Of a stretch of DNA of 64,000 nt, positions 1-11,515 are shown in pieces (position 1 is the first letter of the stretch; every line of letters begins with the position of its first letter). The stretch is taken from the NCBI GenBank assembly GCA_011109175.1, contig RDEW01000001.1:1254360-1318359 (forward strand). Direction: 5' to 3'. A model generated the notes under the pieces. It was not told the origin of the DNA, did no database searches, and saw nothing but the letters and a program-made list of their open reading frames with translations. The position numbers and the translations under genes were made by a program. The stretch is from Dicyema japonicum. Taxonomy: Eukaryota; Dicyemida; Rhombozoa; Dicyemidae.

Positions 1-977
1 TGGCTTCTCCAATAAAGAGGGACCCATCATCGATATGGATTACTTTGGTGGATTCGCGATTAGTATTATCAAATATTAACGTAGTATCATGTATATTGTA
101 TTCTGCCTCATTAAACAGTGGATTATCAATTTTATAGTTTTCTTTCTCATCAACATTTTCCTCATAAATGCTGGGACTATCTTCCAAAGAGTTTTCCATA
201 AAAGATTCTCGTCTACTAAAATCATTAGTAAGGACCAACGAATAGTTTCCATTAATGTAATATGGTCTACTAGCAATTTCTCCATTAAGGACTGGACCAG
301 TCTCCATGGAAATTTCTTCAACAAATTCTTGTTTACTAATAAGTTCATTAGGGTTGTTCTCCGTAGAATTTACTTCCAAAGAACACGACTCATTACAGTC
401 TCTGCTAAACACAACTTTATCCTTCACGTGGTTTTCTTTATTAATTTCTATTTTACTGCATATTGGTTCATTAATGTATTCATTACTGGGATGCCTTTCA
501 TTTCCTACTCTTTCCGTGTTTATTTGATTTGCTCCCATATTATCCTTGTTAATAACTCCGTTGCTAATAAAGTTCACTACCACAGTCTTATTTATAATGT
601 CCCCAGCTTTACGTCCATTAATCATTTTCTTAGAACCAATTCCTAAAAGTAATATATACAGGTTTAACTGTTTGGTTCTTTTTTGGCTAACCTGTGTTCA
701 ATCTTTGTAGGATTGTAACACTGTGGGTTGGCAAAATTGGTGGAAGTGGTTTTTAGCAATCGGGGACCTTTGTTAGTAAATCTATCCGTAGTACTGCCGA
801 AAACAATTCTAGCATTAGTCTGGGTTTTAACAACATATTTATTTGTTTTATTAATCTTTGCTGCTAATTTCAACTACTTTATCGCATTAATCAGACCTGA
901 CGCTCTTCCTCGATTATAGCCCTCCTTTGAGCAGCCGCAGCATGTCTGTCCATGCTGATCTGCTTCAAATCCTTCAT
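1..977 (-). CDS. Unrecognised Asn/Glu/Ile-rich protein, partial (3' end outside window)
   Basis: Three exons read in one frame on the minus strand. The N-terminal part begins MKDLKQIS or MDRHAAAAQRR (ATG at 975-977 or 951-953) and continues with IIEEERQLKLAAKINKTNKY, a basic helical-looking stretch. Removing a 23-bp intron just above position 873 and a 26-bp GT-AG intron at 643-668 keeps the frame open to the window edge. The last exon gives over 210 residues rich in Asn, Glu and Ile, with loose repeats such as NEYINEP and INGNYSL; it looks disordered. I do not recognise the family. Start codon and 3' end are uncertain, but the two in-frame micro-introns make this a real gene rather than a chance ORF. 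The long plus-strand ORF over the same bases is its antisense shadow. Confidence 0.55.
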
Positions 978-1239
978 CCTCTCTGAACGACTAATTAATC
1001 CTACTAATTAATAAAAATTGATCGATAATCAAATTAATGACTACCTTCTGCTTTGGTAACAGCACATTTTGTCTTGTTATTGAACATAATGTGCCGCCTA
1101 AGTTGTTCTGATTTTATTGTTTACGATGGTTATATAATTAATCAATTATATAATTTCATTAAGAAATATTAATATTATTTAATAATGTAATTCACTTTTA
1201 TTGTCATTTATTCAATTAAATCTCATTTTCTCTTAATTA

Positions 1240-1320
1240 ATAGCCTTTTAATGTCTCTGTTGGAGCGTTCCGGGATCACGTGATCAGTTAGCTTGGTTTT
1301 ATCGTAATTTTTGGAATTTT
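1240..1320 (+). mobile_element. 3' tail of LINE family A
   Basis: A short tail with the signature GGGATCACGTGAT followed by a TTAG(C/T)TTGGTTTTA(T/C)CG segment. The same end is seen after coding remnants at 32.9 kb and 36.8 kb and in reverse at 45.6 kb, so it marks the 3' end of a Jockey-like LINE family. No coding sequence is left here. Confidence 0.5.
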
Positions 1321-1344
1321 TCATTCATATCGCCTTAACAATCT

Positions 1345-1680
1345 TACATTGTGCTTAGAATGGACATAAACGCTCCTGCAAATATAATAATGGACAATTA
1401 CTTTAGCAATGATAACAAACCATCGTTCAGAGGAAGACCCAGAGTCACTCTACCTGTGGCTCTGAACAAGGATCTTAATGGAATTGAAAGAAAACTTAAA
1501 TCTGCCGAAGACCTAAAAGATCTAGGACAGATGCGCAAAGCAGAGGGCGACGAGACGCCTAGTGAAGCAGATTTTGAAACGTGCGACACAAACGGGACCT
1601 TAATTAATATAACGTTCTTTGGTTCTGTGAAAGTGTTTTTAATAATAATAATCTTTTATTGCAAGGAAATATAAAATAAT
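1345..1680 (+). mobile_element. RTE-like LINE fragment, C-terminal domain
   Basis: An open stretch of about 100 codons carries LRMD, then PANIIMDNYF, then FRGRPRVTLPVAL. The same order (LFGHILRMD, PAN..M.DYF, FRGRPR..LP..L, DL..LR) recurs at about ten places in this window on both strands. A related motif ends the ORF of many RTE-type and related non-LTR retrotransposons. The 3' end, from CGCCTAGTGAAGCA to about 1675, is shared with the copy at 38.9 kb. Only the 3' end of the element is left. Confidence 0.65.
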
Positions 1681-2289
1681 AAAATTAATGGCCGAGTCAG
1701 ATAACAACCGAAAGGACTGGAATGACCGTAGATACACTAGCATATTGCATGCAGGCAGAATCGGATAGTCTAATCATCTTAAAGTAGACTAGCCGTGGGT
1801 AAATTTATAAAAAAATAAATATTTGTTTTTTATTATTATTATAAATTAAAATACATAAAAAACGTGTTTGAAGTGTACTTTTTGATGTGCTGTCATTTTT
1901 GATTTGACACTCATTGATTGTTTTCAGCTATTAAATCGGTAATTTCTATTGACTTCTATTTGATGCTCTGTCTAATTTGAGACTAAATTTTGTTTGAATC
2001 ATTAATGGCCATTAAGCACTCACTATGACCATTTAATAGTCACTTGAAATCATAAAGATATTAGCACGTGTTCGAGTTCTGTGATTTAAGATTTTTATGC
2101 GCATAATTATTATCTTTGGTCTTAAAGTGTAGTTTGATTGAACGATATTAATTTTTAAGATTTTTTTGAATAATTATTTCCGTAGTTATTAGGTCAAAGC
2201 AGTTATTAAAATAGCCACTCTGAATATCAAAGTTCCTTCAGTTTTAAATCCGAATTCAGACGTTATGTTCGACACTGTTGTGCTGGCTG

Positions 2290-3540
2290 AGATCACAGCA
2301 CTCAATTTCCCCTATAGAATCAGACATGATCCCTTAGGGATATAAAATGTCTTGACGGGGTATGAAAATAACAATCAATGGAAATCTCCCCCAAAGTGTT
2401 ATTCCCCTCACATAGTAAGACAACATGGTTGACATCCAATGTGAGGACAAAAATGGGAGTATATATGGGTGGCATTGTACAATAGGATCATTCATGGAGA
2501 CCAGATGTTGTGTGTCAGAGGTACAAGCTGCTGTGGATGTCATCATACGCTTGTGTGAGACTAGAGGACTCGTGCTAAGCCTGAAAAATGCCGGTTACCG
2601 TTTGTAGAGTTTCAGTAGCGGTCACAAGGGGATGAATACCTAGGGGTCGCATTCAACTCTATGTATTATTTCCTGGGGCACAGTGCTCATCAAGAGCTGG
2701 GTTGTGCAAAGTTTGGTGTTCTTTAAGCCTAAGTTTGGGCCAAGGTGTTCTACGGTGCGTACTTATGGAATCTTAGTGATGAAAGGGATAACTGCGTAGT
2801 AATCCTTAACGATTGCCTATCATTCGAATGTCCCTTAGGTTTCAGTTACCGGAAGGATGACCTGAAAAGGTGTTGAGAAGATTCAATCCTCCGAATCAAG
2901 GAGATTGAAGGAAGAAGATCTTTAAACGCTGGTAGAATAAAAGGAAAAAATTACGTTTCCTTTACTTTTTATTTGCCTTGTTCCTGAATTGTTGGAATCC
3001 TCCAACAGTTGCCCTCACTCAGTCCTTGTGGAGTACAGAGTATCTCAGAAAACATGCAGTGGGAGTTGATCTAGAAAACTTTGACGTTTGGATAAACGCC
3101 CACCATGGTATTCGCAATCATAAGGAGGATCTTGTCCACTAATATCTTGCATCTTCATTTATTTGAGGCCAGACTCCTTTTGGATGACGGAAAGGAGATC
3201 GTTCCTTTGTAGGAACGTTGGTTGGGTAATGGAAGTAAAAAGCTGAATAAGAAATACCTAACTCCCCAGATGTTCTGCAAAAACACAAGACACTGGATCT
3301 AACTCTGTCGTGTCGAAAAAACTTGGTTGAAGATTTACCACGTGACAGAAAATTACAACCATTTTCATCAACCTGCGTCAACCTCCTGGACACAATTACC
3401 GAAAGTATGACCACAGATCCAGATGTGGCTCATGAAGGACAGTCAAATTCTTATGAAGTGACGAGATCTGAGATGTTCTTCGTCTTCGGACACTGGTTTG
3501 AGAGAATGCAGAAATCATGTAGGAATGAAATTGTTTAAAG
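2290..3540 (+). mobile_element. Decayed LINE family B reverse-transcriptase region
   Basis: Broken plus-strand frames give EVQAAVDVIIRLCETRGLVL followed by SLKKCR with one frame slip. This matches the helix after the YxDD catalytic box in LINEs whose ORF ends with a KRPDG..V domain. Copies of that terminal domain lie at 51.1, 52.9 and 57.7 kb. Many stops and frameshifts follow, so the copy is dead. The family assignment is by resemblance. Confidence 0.4.
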
Positions 3541-3649
3541 GGAGACCTATAAACCTCTTTGAGATTATCCAGAGACTGTTTAATTCTAGTCTAGGACTGG
3601 AATATATTCCACGAACTATAAGTTAGAAATCATCAATATGGTTTCTAAA

Positions 3650-4060
3650 CAGGGGGAATCTGTTGGATCTAGAGAGAAACACTGGGACAAGATAAAGACA
3701 CCTCTGATCACCTGATGGCTCTTTTTAGAATTAAACAAACTTTTTGGTGATTTTTTGGCTTGAAAACTGCTCTTTTACGCAGAGGCATGTTAGCTATAGT
3801 TTCGCTCTGGCAGGACACACTTAAGTAAAGGAAAGTTATGGTAACTAATTGTAGAGGGAGAACCAGGAATACTCTTACTTCTTTTTTTTTTTTTTGAATG
3901 TATGTCATCTCAAGCTAAAGCACCGTAGATGAATGGAACCTTCAGCCGAAACAGCAGCGGGATTCGAACTAAGGGCCATCAGGCCTCTTGCCCGGACTCA
4001 TTACACTACGCTACCTCCTGTTATCTTCGGATGCGTGTGTTCTTGGCTTAATAATAATAA
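3650..4060 (-). mobile_element. tRNA-derived SINE, family 1
   Basis: On the minus strand a tRNA-like head (GTAGCGTAGTG, then TTCGAATCCCGC as B box) is followed by the family body GAAGGTTCCA(C/T)..ATCTACG. An A/T-rich run of more than ten T on the plus strand lies near 3890, then CCTGGTTCT and TTTACTTAAGTGTGTCCTGCC. The same head-body-tail order occurs at 6.2, 17.7, 28.3, 29.5 and 50.8 kb. Confidence 0.7.
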
Positions 4061-4259
4061 AACAGGGAAACCAAGGAAAGAGCTTTCGAGCTACAACTAT
4101 AAACCTAATATGTTTTCTATCAAAAATAATAAAACTAAACTGGCTTAAATCAAAAAACTTGTTGGCTCTAGTCCGGAAAATTCAGTGGTCTCAGGATGTT
4201 CTATCTCAATTTTATGATAGCAAAGGCACGTGCTTCTAAGTGCCACCACAATGTTATTT

Positions 4260-5560
4260 GCCTAGATATTTGCAATGGTTTCAATTACCGCAAGGATGAC
4301 AGTATGTGGTGTGAGGCACTACTGAAACAACTTCGACGAGAAACTTCATATCTCTAAGGAGATTGTCTTGGAAAGGAAAAGTCCCTCGGGGATCTGTCCT
4401 GAGTCTGCATCTTTCCAACATCTTTATGCAAACTTCCCATAGCGGAGATACGAAAATGCATTTTTTACGCTTACTGTGTTCTCGTCTCAAATGCTCAAGA
4501 AACCTGAACTTTTGGAATATATTGGCTGTGTTATGATTGATGCAGAATGTGAGGTCTGAACATATCTACAGAGAAAACAAGCCTATTTATATTTCAGGTC
4601 GTAGGAAATTCTATTCGGATTGTGCATTACACCCAATGAAGAGCGCGCATCTACTACGCTATTTGGGGGGGGGAAAGCGATTAAAGTGGAGATATTGAAT
4701 TCAGGAGAAAAAAGCCTTTTTTTACAAAGCCGTGTGAAAGTTCAAATTTGGTGAGATACTTTTCTATTTGTTTTCTAATAAAAGATTCTCCCACCACGCT
4801 TTATGTATTCGAGGGTGTTTTTCTCTCCAAGGAAAGAGATAATTATCTTTATGTTGAAGAGAACCCTATAAAGTTTGCTCTCCCTATGAAGTCGGATATA
4901 AGGATCAGGAGGAACTATTGATACCAATGAGGTTTTAATCTTCTTCAAAGACACTAAGGAATCTGGATCCACGTCTATGGGTTGTAACTTTTGTAAGTAA
5001 GGGAGTGATTGGGCCCACCATACGAATAGTTGTTAGATAAAGGGAATTGAGTCTGTAGAGCAGCCTCATACAGTCTGAATCAGTTGTATACTCTACAGCC
5101 GGCGCTGTCGGAGATAGCAGAGAACCCTGGGCCACTCCGTTCAAAAGTAATGGTGATCTTAAACTGGGATGGCCACAATTAACTCTTCCACATTTTCCCG
5201 AGGGAAAGTTAGCCAAAACAGTTTGGGTGTTTTTTGAGACAAAAATCTTCCCAGTAAAAGTTCCTTGGAGCTGTGTATTAATATCAATGGAAGTCATCTT
5301 GGTACTCATGTGAAACAGAGTAGCATTAAAGCCATCGTCAATAAATTGTGAGAGGGTTGAATGAGTGTGTTGAGGTCAATCTAGAACGAAGACCGTGTTG
5401 GAATCCAGAGATGAAATAATAGCTGAGATTACGAGTTTTGGACAACGTGGGAGTGGATCTGTATAAAGTAGGATCTCCCTAATATTGCATTCAGATTCGC
5501 TTGAGGTTCCCATTGAATAGTGGCTCAGATGTTTTAGATGAATTGAAGATACTGAACTCT
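4260..5560. other. Unassigned 1.3 kb between repeats
   Basis: The longest open frame is on the minus strand at 4935-5309 (124 codons, containing TGKIFVSKNTQTVLANFP). I found no supporting splice pattern and no family resemblance. It may be a decayed mobile-element ORF. A run of eight G lies near 4665. No gene is called. Confidence 0.2.
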
Positions 5561-5569
5561 AATCCAACG

Positions 5570-6160
5570 AAAACTTATAAAATTTACTTTTTTTGAAAAT
5601 AATAGGTTTTCTTCGGTTTATGGCCGCGGACCTTAATGTCCAGGTGCTTCGCGAATGTTTCGAAAATGATAGCAACGTGGTATTTCGTAAGTTACGATGT
5701 ATACGAGACACATAGTCAGGAGAAACCCTTCCGGTTTCTTTTGCATCTTCCAACTTATCTGGTTTAGTGTTTTCCAGAATTGACGGGATGAACTTTTCAT
5801 GCTTAGGATCTGACCAAATGCCGTTAGTTTTTGTCCTGGTGTTCTTCTATGCTCAAACTGATGTTTTTCGAAGAGTTGGGTCCATCAGTTGGCATCGTCT
5901 CAAAAGGTTTCTTCGTTTTATGAGGGTGAGTGTGCGGAGTTGAAAGTAGGTATAAAAATCAAATAAAGTAGGACCACAGCTCTGAGGCATTAAGTGCCCC
6001 AAAATCCGGGGGTAAAAATAATTTGCTTAATATCAAAATTAATAATGAATAAACAAGTTTTTATTAAAAATGATCCGTTATTTTTTTCCTACATTTTTTG
6101 TTTTTTTAATATCTTCAGATAAAATCTTACGAAACTCGAATATTTTGTTAGAGTTTGTGG
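5570..6160. other. Unassigned spacer, 0.6 kb
   Basis: No open frame with coding character. The motif GCCCCAAAATCCG near 5995 is repeated in the same orientation near 7580, inside the terminal sequence of the Tigger-like element. This spot may therefore be another end of such an element. Confidence 0.25.
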
Positions 6161-6164
6161 TATA

Positions 6165-6475
6165 ATAATAATAAAACCTTTTCACGAGAGCCATAGTATT
6201 TATTGCTCCGCATAGGCAGGACACACACTTTATTTAAGTAAAGAACAGTTAATTTTAACTAATCGTAGAACCAAGGAATGATCTTCACTTCTTTTTTTCT
6301 TGTGTGGGTGTCCTTTCTAGACAATCCAGTTCCGCAGTGAGTATTCACTGATGACGGCGTCACTCGTCAAACCCTTTCTGCATCGTAGATGCGTGGAACC
6401 TTCCACCAAGTGAACAGCAGCGAGATTCGAACCCGTAGCCTAAGCCACTTAAGCCCGACACATAACCATGAATAC
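6165..6475 (-). mobile_element. tRNA-derived SINE, family 1, inserted in a Tigger-like element
   Basis: This is the cleanest minus-strand copy. The head carries GGGTTCGAATCTCGC, then GGAAGGTTCCACGCATCTAC, a TCATCAGTGA..CTCACTGCGGAAC segment, CACACAAGAAAAAAAG, TTGGTTCTACGATTAG, and a (TTA)n tail near 6165. The head starts right where the transposase reading at 6478 stops, which points to an insertion into the older transposon. Confidence 0.75.
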
Positions 6476-6477
6476 CT

Positions 6478-7618
6478 TTTTCTAATTCATTCATTGAAAA
6501 TATGATTGTTTTGACATGTCTCAGATTGATTTCATTTAGTTTTGGAAAAATAAGTTGTTCGTCTTCGGAGACAAAAGTAAAAGATATCAAATTGTTAAAA
6601 TATCTTGATTTAAATGCCTTTCTTATTCCCATGTCTAATGGCTGTACAAGTGACGTAGTATTGGCATAAATAATAGTTTAACATTCGAATAAGAAAAATT
6701 TTTATGACATGTTGCATTGTCTAGCATTAACAATATTTTCTATTTTGACAAATCATTTTTTTGGAAATTTTTAAAACATCGAGAGAGATTTATACTTTCC
6801 TATTAGCAAAGGTTTTAACTTCTCCCCAAGCGCACTGCAACAAAGAAGAATGCTGACTATTATTTTTTTATTCCATTAAAGTTATCATTTATTCCCACCA
6901 ATGATTTTGATGGATATATTTAACATATAATGATGTTTCATCGCAATTGAAAATGTTACTTTCTCCTAAGCATTTTCAAAATTTGGTGAGATACAGCAAA
7001 AAGGACGGTAATTGTGAAGTTTCAGATGAATTTTCTCTCCATTTATAGATTTAAATAGCAATTCGTGTCTTTTTTTGAATCTATCTAACCATTCATTTGT
7101 GCTTTAAACGTCTGATAATCAATTCTTCGAGAAATTAATAAAGCTATATTCTTCATAATGTTCCGAAATGGGAATATATTGCTCCCTGCATTTTGTAAAC
7201 GCTTCGTACAGTAATTTATCTAGTTTCTGTGACTTCTCTACTGAAATATTTTTATGTCAGGATTTCGACTATTAATATTGGTTTCATTAGAATGAACAAA
7301 TCCATTTTGAAAAAAAAATTACCAAATATTTTTCTTAATCCTAGACACAGTACCTAAAATTGCATAAATTAGAAGCAAACCTTTACTTGTCTTGTATTTA
7401 TTGATTATTTGCCTCTCAGGTGATTTTTTCGAAGCCAAATCCATTGCAATCTTCAATTTAGTATTATTATTCTTGTATTTTTTTATTAACAAAAAAATTA
7501 TTTTTCTTAAGTAGGGTTTTTTTTAATTTCCAAATTTGGAAATTAATACTTAAAAATAGGCATGATTCACAAAATGCCCCAAAATCCGAGGGTGGGGTTT
7601 GGCTTGGGGTCGGACTGA
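6478..7618 (-). pseudogene. Tigger/pogo-like DNA transposon, broken transposase
   Basis: Read on the minus strand with several frameshifts, the order is that of a Tigger transposase. The HTH-like IINKYKTSKGLL..VSRIKKN comes first, then WLDRFKKRHELLFKSINGEK (CENP-B/HTH2). It is followed by IFNCDETSLYVKY with the first catalytic D, a damaged VNARQCNMS region, PLDMGIRKAFKSRYFNN, and a C-terminal end. A terminal sequence beginning CAGTCCGAC (minus strand) lies at about 7618 and occurs again at 33.60 kb. Internal stops show it is inactive. The C-terminal side is interrupted by a SINE. Confidence 0.65.
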
Positions 7619-7619
7619 A

Positions 7620-7785
7620 TAATGAAAGAAGAAAAAACAAATTGTCAGCTTTTTGAATGGCCGCATTGATTTTTGTGACCTGATCTATCAAATGTATTTG
7701 TAATCAAAGTCCTCTGATTACGTCGGAATCACCTTAACTTTAGGAGAGTGGGATCCTTTTACGTTGAATCTTTTGTGGGTTGCGG
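7620..7785. other. Spacer
   Basis: Short spacer between transposon remnants. I see nothing in it. Confidence 0.3.
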
Positions 7786-7789
7786 TCAC

Positions 7790-8110
7790 TGGAAAAACCA
7801 TAATTCACATTCTATGAAGCAAGTCCTACGAATGAAAAGGAACACGGGGTTAGATTGGGAGATGTACAGTAATCAATACTCCTTAATGGGGTTTAGAGAT
7901 CATTCAAGGCAATCATATCAATAAGATCATTTACGATGACCTCGCCTCGATTGTCAGAGGACTGTCTCAGTGGCTAACTATCACCCCATACGTGAAGCTT
8001 CATACAGATGCCCCTCCCAGTTCTTTTAATTTTGGGAAGGTAGAGATTCGAAGCAGGGTACATGGTATCTTCTTTTGTTTAGAACTTAGAGTTTCTGATG
8101 TCTCCATCAC
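7790..8110 (+). mobile_element. Reverse-transcriptase remnant
   Basis: The phrase HGVRLGDVQ..ILLNGV resembles the (E)GVRQGDVISP.LFN motif of RTE-like reverse transcriptases. It is followed by NHINKIIYDD with the first half of a YADD box. Stops interrupt it. Probably the same family as the C-terminal fragments at 1.3 and 62.4 kb; this is inference. Confidence 0.45.
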
Positions 8111-8457
8111 CTTTTAGATGCTCACGAGAACAAAGAAGACAAGGTCCTTCATCCAAGAAGCCAAATAGACATCTCATGCAATAATGGTACATTTAGCCAT
8201 CCGACTCATCGGGTATTAACACATGTAATAAATTTTCACATTGCCGGGTCCTAGTTCATCTCCTACACTGGATTGACAGGGATAATTACTTAATAAGTCC
8301 ACCACCTTCCGAGATTAGGAAATATGAGTTTAATAGAAACAAAACAATGAATATTTAGAAATATAATTAATTGAGAAAATAATTGAGAAAATAAAAATAA
8401 GATTAATAAAAACAAAGATTAGAACACAACAGCCAAAAATAGTAATCAAAATATTTT

Positions 8458-10183
8458 CTAAAATTTCCCACGTCTCCACGGTCTGTCTGAATAAAAGTCA
8501 TCACCGTAGTGATGATTCTTCCGATCAAATGAGAAGTCATTAAAAAAGTCACCACCATAACGACTTCTTCTATTAGATCTATAGTCATCACGTCGTCGAT
8601 AGTCAGGAACCAAGGGACTAGAGAAAGCAAACTTATTGAGCACATCAGGAATCTCCTGACCTACCTGATTCAACAACTAAAAGTAAACGAGTCACTCACG
8701 TTAATAATTCTACCAACAGAACCCGACTCGTTCCTCCCAACAAAGGACAGTGACAGTCCCTTTCGACCAGCCCTTCCAGTCCTTCCAATTCTATGCACAT
8801 AAAATTCAAAGTCGTTAGGGAAATCAAAATTGACGACCACATCAACTCCCCCAGCAATATCTAAAGTCAACCCAACCCTAACCGAGTCCCCTGGCGGCAA
8901 CATTCGAGGCCACCACTATCCGAGTTATCCCATCATTTTCAGTCCTAGCGAAGCCTACATTGAAAGAGACTAATACTTCTAATAAGAGACTCCCTATAGC
9001 TCTGCTCCTTTGATCCATGAAGAACTGCGGCTCTGAATTTCTTTTCACATAGTTTTCTCGTCAGAAAGTCACACGTGGATTTCTTCTCACAAAAGATCAG
9101 AATCCTGCTGACTTTAGCCTGTTCACTGCTCAAAAACTTAAAAAGTCAGAAATAAATAAAAATGATACTTATCAATTTTGTCGGTCTCGTAATCATAAGA
9201 CTCAAACATCTGTATAATGTCAGGGTTGCACGTGAGCTCCTTCCCCCCAACAGTGATCATCGAATAATCATCACCAAGAATCTCCCTCGACAGATTTCTG
9301 ATCTCCTTAGGCCACGTGGCACTCCACATCATGACTTGTCTGTCCGGCTATTAGATTAAACGATCACAAACTCTGATAAACTTAATTATTTCTCTGATTT
9401 GAGGGTAAAACCCAATGTCCAGCATGTGGTCAGCCTCGTCCAATATCAGCATCTCCACGGATTTGAGGTTGATATCATTTTTTCCCAAGTAGTCAGCCAG
9501 ACGTCCGGGAGTGGCCACCAATATGTTAGATCTTTCTCTGTTTATCGTCATCAGTTGAGATTGTCTATTGACTCCTCCATATGCGGAAGAAACCGAAAAT
9601 CCTCTGGGTAATACTGAGGCCGCTACCCGAGTGATCTGAGTGACAATCTCTCTGGTAGGAGCAAGGATAAGGCACTTTAATAAAATAAAAACTCAACCAT
9701 GAAACCATTTATCCCCAATTTCCTCCCCTCCTGAATCATCTTAAGTGCAGGCAACAAATACTGGGATATTAAAAGATGAAAACAGAAAGAGTCTTCCCAG
9801 AACCAGTAAGGGCAATCCCCACGATGTTCTTTCCGCTCATGGCGATTGGGAGAGCCACACCCTGAATTGGGGTGGATTTGGCAATATTCTGATCTCTTAA
9901 CTTGCGATCAACTTCGTCTGAAATAATTCCAAGCCAAACCATTAAAGGAAACGTCACTCAAATGTTCCACCACAGCAGGATGAAACTGTCCCTCCAACTC
10001 TATTTTGTTCTTGTCCATGAAAGCGGAAGAGGATTCGGGATCCAAAAGACGAACCGACTTTGGAAGTGAAATCCGCATCCTAGGCTTTATGCCCTTCCAG
10101 TTAATCTCCTGTGCTTGAAAAAAGAAATCACTCCCCCCATCTCGCCTATAATATCGACTACAAATAAGATAAAGTAAGACCAC
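8458..10183 (-). CDS. DEAD-box RNA helicase, DDX5/Dbp2 type
   Basis: ATP-dependent RNA helicase with both RecA lobes. Motifs in order are STPIQ (Q motif), ALTGSGKT (I), PTREIV (Ia), TPGRL (Ib), DEAD (II), SAT in [10 protein letters not shown] (III), ILIFCEKK (IV), [11 protein letters not shown] (V) and [11 protein letters not shown] (VI). The phrase WSATWPKE and the spacing fit the DDX5/DDX17/Dbp2 group. The C-tail [17 protein letters not shown] is short and Arg/Asp/Tyr-rich in place of the long RGG tail of animal DDX5. At least eight introns join the exons, almost all of 22-24 bp, with one of about 40 bp. The first exon is not resolved: an ATG at 10233 does not join in frame with any GT-AG pair I could find. 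Likely nuclear, in splicing or transcription-coupled RNA remodelling. Confidence 0.9.
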
Positions 10184-10318
10184 AAAGAACGAGAACTCCT
10201 AACGAAAGAGAACAAGACAAAACGCGTGGACATAAAATAATAATTAAAAATTTAAATATTATTATTAAAGATTATCCATAAATCCAACGTATACATATTT
10301 AATAAAAAAGTCCATTTA

Positions 10319-10952
10319 CTATTTAATATATTTTTTTATTATCTTTTTGAGACGAAAACGCTTTTTCTTCTTTGCTGGGGAAATTGTGTTCTCCAACTCG
10401 TCCTTTAGTTGGCTTATCATTCTATTCATGGTTAGGAAAGTCTCTTCCACATTCTCTCTGCTCTTCGCCGATGTCTTTATCAAGGGAATCCCATATTTGG
10501 CTGCAAATGCTTCCGCTTCTTCAGCTGCTGCCTTGTGTTTGTCCCCTCCCATATCCAACAAGTCCACCTTGTTCAGGACAATCAGCAGTGGAAGATTGTC
10601 ACTGTTTGGGTGTGTCATCAATATATTATCTCTGAACTCATTTAGGGACCGAATGCTTAATAGATCGTCCAGAGAACATACCAGAATAAAGCCCTCAGCC
10701 GTCGTATACATAGGGTGAGTGCTGTTCATAAACAGTTCCTCCCCTGCGGTGTCTAAAATGTCAAGATTTTCCTCCCCCTCCTCAGATTCGACAACCTTTC
10801 TATACGAGTCTCCCTTCGTTGGCTCATAGTTCTCGATAAACTTTGATTAGTGAGAATACAACCTCGTTGTAAATAAACTGAAGAGTGAGTGACGACTTCC
10901 CGACTGCTCCCTGGCCCACAATGGTCACTCGATTTGTTCTGTCTTTAGCCAT
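10319..10952 (-). CDS. Ral-like small GTPase lacking a CAAX box
   Basis: Complete Ras-superfamily GTPase in two exons joined by a 22-bp intron; ATG at 10950-10952. P-loop GQGAVGKSS, switch I with YEPTKGDSYRKV (close to the YEPTKADSYRKKV of Ral), DTAGEE in switch II, NKVD and TSAK. Two oddities can be seen. The catalytic Gln of the DTAGQ motif is Glu. The C-terminus is polybasic (KKKKRFRLKKIIKKYIK) and ends without any Cys, so there is no prenylation motif. In Ral proteins, membrane attachment normally needs the lipid. Here binding could rest on the basic tail alone, or a 3' exon was missed. The Glu change may slow GTP hydrolysis. Confidence 0.85.
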
Positions 10953-11149
10953 TACTGGTTAACCTCACACTGTAAAATAATAATATACTTATTTATTATC
11001 TTATTTTATTTATTTTATTAATTTTAAATAAAATATTAATGCTACATTTTTTAATTTTTTTCATAATGGGAATATAAATTACATAAATTAATAAACATTA
11101 GTGTGAAACTATTCCACGTGGCGCCAAAGTTAGTGTGGTGCTATGTGGC

Positions 11150-11375
11150 TACTTGAATTGAAGTTTCTTTGTTTTTCTTCTGTTCCGCCTCTTCCCTTTG
11201 GCTCCACGAAGCTTGAATTGTTAACATGCGCCATGAGGTTCACCATCTCTGGTGGCGCCAGATTTAATTCTAAATAATATCCATTAGTCAACAACCATCC
11301 GAGGAGTTCACCCTGGACGACACTTCCTTCAAGTCCGAGCATGCGAAGACTACTGAGGGAGGCCGGGATCACCTA
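11150..11375 (+). repeat. Dispersed repeat with a 40-bp conserved block
   Basis: About 150 bp match the segment at 23.40-23.58 kb, including TTCACCATCTCTGGTGG and the block CCTTCAAGTCCGAGCATG..GAAGAC(T)(A/G)CTGAGGGAGGCC. A third, shorter copy lies in reverse at 44.9 kb. The better-kept copy reads KGPLVHNHPEEFLLDG, which recalls the HNHP motif of FLYWCH/WRKY-type fingers in Mutator-like elements. That link is weak. Confidence 0.5.
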
Positions 11376-11515
11376 TTTTTCTCATTCTAGCTATGATGGT
11401 GGTTTTCTGGTTCAATAAATTCCATAAATTAATAGCCTAAATTCTAACAATTAAAATAAAAATTGAATAAATTAGTTATTATTAATAACTCACAAAAAAT
11501 TAGTCACCAAGTTAC

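Noticed and set aside
89-646. Plus-strand ORF of 185 codons
   Set aside because: It mirrors the minus-strand low-complexity gene. Its Phe/Ile-rich composition is what antisense of Glu/Asn codons gives.
3885-3900. Poly-T run as a Pol III terminator
   Set aside because: It lies inside a minus-strand SINE, where it corresponds to the internal A-rich stretch.
4935-5309. The 124-codon minus-strand ORF as a gene
   Set aside because: No conserved motif, no flanking exon that joins in frame, and it is surrounded by retroelement debris.
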